Shown: piece by piece, positions 61,304-64,000 of the stretch
Position numbering within the stretch: position 1 is the stretch's first letter
How the letters are laid out: every line of letters starts with the position of its first letter
NCBI GenBank assembly: GCA_022452035.1
Contig: JAKURV010000004.1
Location: 41,189-105,188 of the forward strand
DNA: 64,000 nt
Direction: 5' to 3'
From: Acidimicrobiales bacterium
Lineage (GTDB): Bacteria; Actinomycetota; Acidimicrobiia; Acidimicrobiales; MedAcidi-G1
Position numbers and translations under genes: made by a program
The notes under the pieces: generated by a model
Database searches by the model: none
Told to the model about the DNA's origin: nothing
The model's input: only the letters and a program-made list of their open reading frames with translations

Positions 61304-62311
61304 GTGTTGGAGGACCGCAAGGCGACCATCCTGAGCGCCGTCGTCGAGGAGTACATCAAGACGGCACTGCCGGTGGGCTCGGCCCGGATCGCCGGCTCGC
61401 ATGAGATCGACGTCTCCTCGGCCACTGTCCGCAACGAGTTGGCCAACCTCGAGGAGCAGGGGTACCTGATGCAGCCCCATACCTCGGCGGGCCGGGTGCC
61501 AACCGAGAAGGCCTACCGATTCTTCGTGGATCGGATCGACGGCCCGGGCACCCTGGACGCCGCCGACCGGGAGCAGGTGCAGGCGTTCTTCCGTCGGTCG
61601 CACCGGGAGATGGAGCAGATGCTGGCGGAGACCAGCAACCTGTTGGCTGACCTGACGGGGAGCGCGGCCGTGGTCCTTGCCCCCGACCGTGACCAGCAGG
61701 AGGTTCGTTCGGTCCAGGTAGTCGGCCTGACCCGGGATCTGGCCCTCTTGGTACTGGTCATGGCCAACGGCACGGTTGAGAAACACACCCTGGAACTGGA
61801 CGAGGAGGCCGCCGACCCTTCGGAGGCCACCCTGGCGGTGGCGGCCGCCCACCTCTCCGGAGCACTCATCGGCCGCCGGCTACAGGCCGTCGACCGAGCA
61901 CCGGTGACCGGCGAACCAGCAGTAGACGCCGTACTCGAAACGGTGTCAGACATCCTGGCCGAGCGGTCGGCGCGGGTCGAACGGGCTTGGGTGGGTGGCC
62001 GGGCCCAGGTGGCGGCGGCCTTTGGCGAGGTTGAGAGAGTTCGCGAGGTGTTGGACATCTTGGAACGCCAGTTCGTGGTGGTCAGCCTGGTCCGTGACGT
62101 AATTGACCGGGGTTTGAGCGTGGCCATCGGAACTGAGACCGGGCTGGAGCCGCTGACGGACTGTTCCGTGGTCGTGGCGCCTTACGAGATTGAGGGCCAG
62201 ACGGCGGGCTCGATCGGGGTGCTCGGACCGACCCGCATGGACTACACGCAGGCCCTGGCCACAGTGGCCGTGGTGGGACGCCGTCTCGGCGATCGTCTTA
62301 CCGAGGGCTGA
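61304..62311 (+). CDS. hrcA: Heat-inducible transcription repressor HrcA
   Basis: A 335-residue repressor of chaperone genes that binds CIRCE elements. The N-terminal winged helix has VEEYIKTALPVGSARIA and VSSATVRNELANLEEQGYLMQPHTSAGRVPTEKAYRFFVD, an unmistakable HrcA signature. The C-terminal GAF-like domain ends with GSIGVLGPTRMDYTQALATV. No CIRCE sequence (TTAGCACTC-N9-GAGTGCTAA) is visible upstream, so it is probably not autoregulated through CIRCE. dnaJ follows after 3 bp. Confidence 0.98.
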   Translation: MLEDRKATILSAVVEEYIKTALPVGSARIAGSHEIDVSSATVRNELANLEEQGYLMQPHTSAGRVPTEKAYRFFVDRIDGPGTLDAADREQVQAFFRRSHREMEQMLAETSNLLADLTGSAAVVLAPDRDQQEVRSVQVVGLTRDLALLVLVMANGTVEKHTLELDEEAADPSEATLAVAAAHLSGALIGRRLQAVDRAPVTGEPAVDAVLETVSDILAERSARVERAWVGGRAQVAAAFGEVERVREVLDILERQFVVVSLVRDVIDRGLSVAIGTETGLEPLTDCSVVVAPYEIEGQTAGSIGVLGPTRMDYTQALATVAVVGRRLGDRLTEG

Positions 62312-62314
62312 TCG

Positions 62315-63421
62315 GTGACGCGAGACCACTACGAGGTCCTGGGCGTTTCCCCGGACGCCAGCCCGGAGGCAGTGAAGCGGGCCTACCGGCGCCTGGCCCG
62401 CCAGCACCACCCCGATGCCAACCAGGGCGATGAGGGAGCGGAAGCCGAGTTCAAGTCAGTAGCCGCCGCCTACGAGGTGCTCTCCGATCCGGACCGCCGC
62501 CGAAACTACGACCGGTTCGGCCACGACGGACCATCGACCGGAATGACCGGTGATCCCTTCGGGGGCATCGGCGACATTTTCGAGTCGTTCTTCGGCGGTG
62601 GCTTTGGCGGGGCCGGAGGGCGCCGATCGGGTCCGACGACTGGCGAGGACCTCCAGACGACGATCGAGGTTGAGCTGGAGGACGCCGTGTTCGGCTCTGA
62701 GGAGGAGATCACGGTCCGGACGGCCGTGGCGTGCGCAGACTGCGAGGCCACTGGTTCGGCACCCGGTACCTCGGTAGAGCGGTGCGGAGGCTGCTCGGGT
62801 ACTGGCCACGTCCAACGGGTCCGCCAGTCACTGCTGGGCCAGATGGTGACCACCACGTCGTGTCCGACCTGTGGTGGGCGAGGAGAGGTCATCTCGGACC
62901 CCTGTGGTGCGTGCCGGGGCGAGGGTCGCCGGGTAGAGGAGCAGTCGTTCACCGTCAACGTTCGGGCCGGGGTCGACGAGGGTACGACTCTGCGGCTTAG
63001 CGGTCGAGGGGCGGTGGGGCCGCGTGGCGGCCCGGCCGGCGACCTTTACGTGCACGTGAGGATCCGTCCCCACGCCGTGTTCGAGCGCCATGGCAGTGAC
63101 CTCATGCATCGGTTGCACCTGCCGGTAACCCAGGCGGCACTCGGCGTGGAACTGGACTACAAGACGCTAGATGGGACCGAGATACTCCGGATCCCCGCCG
63201 GGACACAGGGCGGTGAACGGTTCCGTTTCCGAGACCATGGCGTCCCCCACCTCCAGGGACGTGGTCGCGGCGATCTCGTGGTCGAGGTGGTGGTGGACAC
63301 CCCCATCGACTTGACCGCCGAGGAAGAGGAGATCCTGCGTTCCCTGGCCGCCGAACGCGGTGAGGCGGTGGCCGAACCAGGTGATGGCCTGCTGTCCAGG
63401 ATCCGCTCAGCTTTCCGATGA
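62315..63421 (+). CDS. dnaJ: Chaperone protein DnaJ
   Basis: A 368-residue type I J-protein co-chaperone. The J-domain has the HPD motif (RQHHPDAN, about residues 29-36), followed by a Gly/Phe-rich linker ([11 protein letters not shown]). Four zinc motifs follow: [24 protein letters not shown] and CGACRGEG; the first lacks the usual middle Gly. The C-terminal substrate-binding domains follow. GTG start, 3 bp after hrcA. This is the DnaJ2 type found beside hrcA in actinobacteria, distinct from the dnaK-grpE-dnaJ operon copy. Confidence 0.97.
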   Translation: MTRDHYEVLGVSPDASPEAVKRAYRRLARQHHPDANQGDEGAEAEFKSVAAAYEVLSDPDRRRNYDRFGHDGPSTGMTGDPFGGIGDIFESFFGGGFGGAGGRRSGPTTGEDLQTTIEVELEDAVFGSEEEITVRTAVACADCEATGSAPGTSVERCGGCSGTGHVQRVRQSLLGQMVTTTSCPTCGGRGEVISDPCGACRGEGRRVEEQSFTVNVRAGVDEGTTLRLSGRGAVGPRGGPAGDLYVHVRIRPHAVFERHGSDLMHRLHLPVTQAALGVELDYKTLDGTEILRIPAGTQGGERFRFRDHGVPHLQGRGRGDLVVEVVVDTPIDLTAEEEEILRSLAAERGEAVAEPGDGLLSRIRSAFR

Positions 63422-64000
63422 CCGGTGCGCTGCCCGATGGTCAGGGCGGTCCCCACGCCTACGTCGAAGACCTCGATGAGCCAGCCCTCGCCGACGAGGA
63501 CCGCCACCACCTAGCCCGGGTGCTTCGCCTCCGCGACGGTGACTCGCTGACCGTCGGAGACGGACTGGGCCGCTGGCGCCCGGCCCGCTTCGGTTCCGAC
63601 CTCCGGATCGACGGCGAGGTGGTTGAGGTCCCGGCGGCCTCGCGGACGGTGGCCGTAGGCTTCGCCCTAATCAAGGGGGGACGACCGGAGTTAGTGGTCC
63701 AGAAGCTGACCGAGCTGGGCGTGGATCGCATCCTTCCGCTGGCTGCGGAACGTTCCGTGGTGCGATGGGACGAGGCCAAAGTTGCCTCACAGTACGAGCG
63801 GATGGTTCGGGTTGCCCGGGAAGCCGGTATGCAGTCACGACGGGCGAGGCTGCCCGAGGTCGCCCCGGTGGCCCCGGTGGAGTCCCTGTTGGATGCTGCG
63901 ATGGCTGATCCGGGCGGGGAAGTGCTAGACGCCGACGTGGACGTGCTTCTGGTGGGCCCGGAAGGTGGTTGGACGCCCGAAGAGCTTCGAGGAAGGCGAC
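63418..64000 (+). CDS. rsmE: 16S rRNA m3U1498 methyltransferase RsmE, 3' end cut by window edge
   Basis: A SPOUT-family rRNA methyltransferase, 194 residues visible. The N-terminal PUA-like part has [13 protein letters not shown] and VGDGLGRW. The catalytic SPOUT domain shows [25 protein letters not shown] and [16 protein letters not shown], both diagnostic, and reaches [14 protein letters not shown], the S-adenosylmethionine-binding knot. ATG overlaps the dnaJ stop by 4 bp, so it belongs to hrcA-dnaJ-rsmE. About 40-50 C-terminal residues are missing. Confidence 0.95.
   Translation, partial: MTGALPDGQGGPHAYVEDLDEPALADEDRHHLARVLRLRDGDSLTVGDGLGRWRPARFGSDLRIDGEVVEVPAASRTVAVGFALIKGGRPELVVQKLTELGVDRILPLAAERSVVRWDEAKVASQYERMVRVAREAGMQSRRARLPEVAPVAPVESLLDAAMADPGGEVLDADVDVLLVGPEGGWTPEELRGRR

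Noticed and set aside
1..64000. CRISPR array, prophage or restriction-modification locus
   Set aside because: No regularly spaced 25-40-bp repeats with unique spacers, no phage structural proteins and no methylase or nuclease motifs of those systems were seen.

Overview
The window is high-GC bacterial chromosome with dense, short-spaced genes, many GTG starts and actinobacterial gene order: tig-clpP-clpX-folC-ndk-mreBCD-mrdA-rodA, rplU-rpmA-obgE-proB, nadD-LCP-rsfS, holA/rpsT/lepA/hrcA/dnaJ/rsmE. A class II DAHP synthase, a FolP2-like protein, an FrhB-type protein (suggesting coenzyme F420) and very frequent apparently leaderless starts fit a free-living, possibly marine actinobacterium, perhaps Acidimicrobiia. 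That placement is inference; no 16S gene is present.

Layout. 1-4.2 kb: the end of a catabolic operon (aldehyde dehydrogenase, AA_synth-family protein, alpha/beta hydrolase, second aldehyde dehydrogenase). 4.4-9.6 kb: trigger factor, ClpP, ClpX, FolC, Ndk. 9.7-15.6 kb: rod-shape and septal wall genes mreB-mreC-mreD-mrdA-rodA. 15.6-20.7 kb: a radical SAM pair, RNase E/G and ribosomal proteins L21 and L27. 20.7-27.3 kb: dgt, obgE, proB, murJ, proA. 27.4-34.6 kb: a MoxR/VWA pair, aroG, a group 2 sigma factor, nadD, an LCP-like protein and rsfS. 34.6-37.6 kb: a BtuFCD-type importer behind a clear cobalamin riboswitch. 37.6-40.1 kb: divergent csoR and copA.

40.1-51.6 kb is an 11.5-kb genomic island. 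It sits at the 3' end of a tRNA-Ala(GGC) gene and is bounded by a 45-bp direct repeat of that tRNA's 3' part. Its cargo is a seven-gene minus-strand operon (RpiR-family regulator, HisC-like aminotransferase, Rieske oxygenase of the betaine-demethylase type, MmgE/PrpD protein, Asp/Glu-racemase-fold protein, sulfotransferase-like protein, FrhB-like flavo-iron-sulfur protein). Divergent to it are a GcvT-fused FAD demethylase and an enolase-superfamily enzyme. The two units are separated by two phased palindromes that look like RpiR operators. No integrase is visible. The set reads as a catabolic pathway for an N-methylated compound whose exact substrate I cannot assign; it is the best candidate for an undescribed system here.

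51.7-64 kb returns to housekeeping: tRNA-Ala, leuS, PAC2 protein, APH-fold kinase, thioredoxin-TPR protein, FolP2-like protein, holA, rpsT, lepA, hrcA, dnaJ and the start of rsmE. Across the window at least 18 transcription units have a TAnnnT box ending only 6-10 nt before the chosen start codon. This implies widespread leaderless transcription and helped fix many starts.
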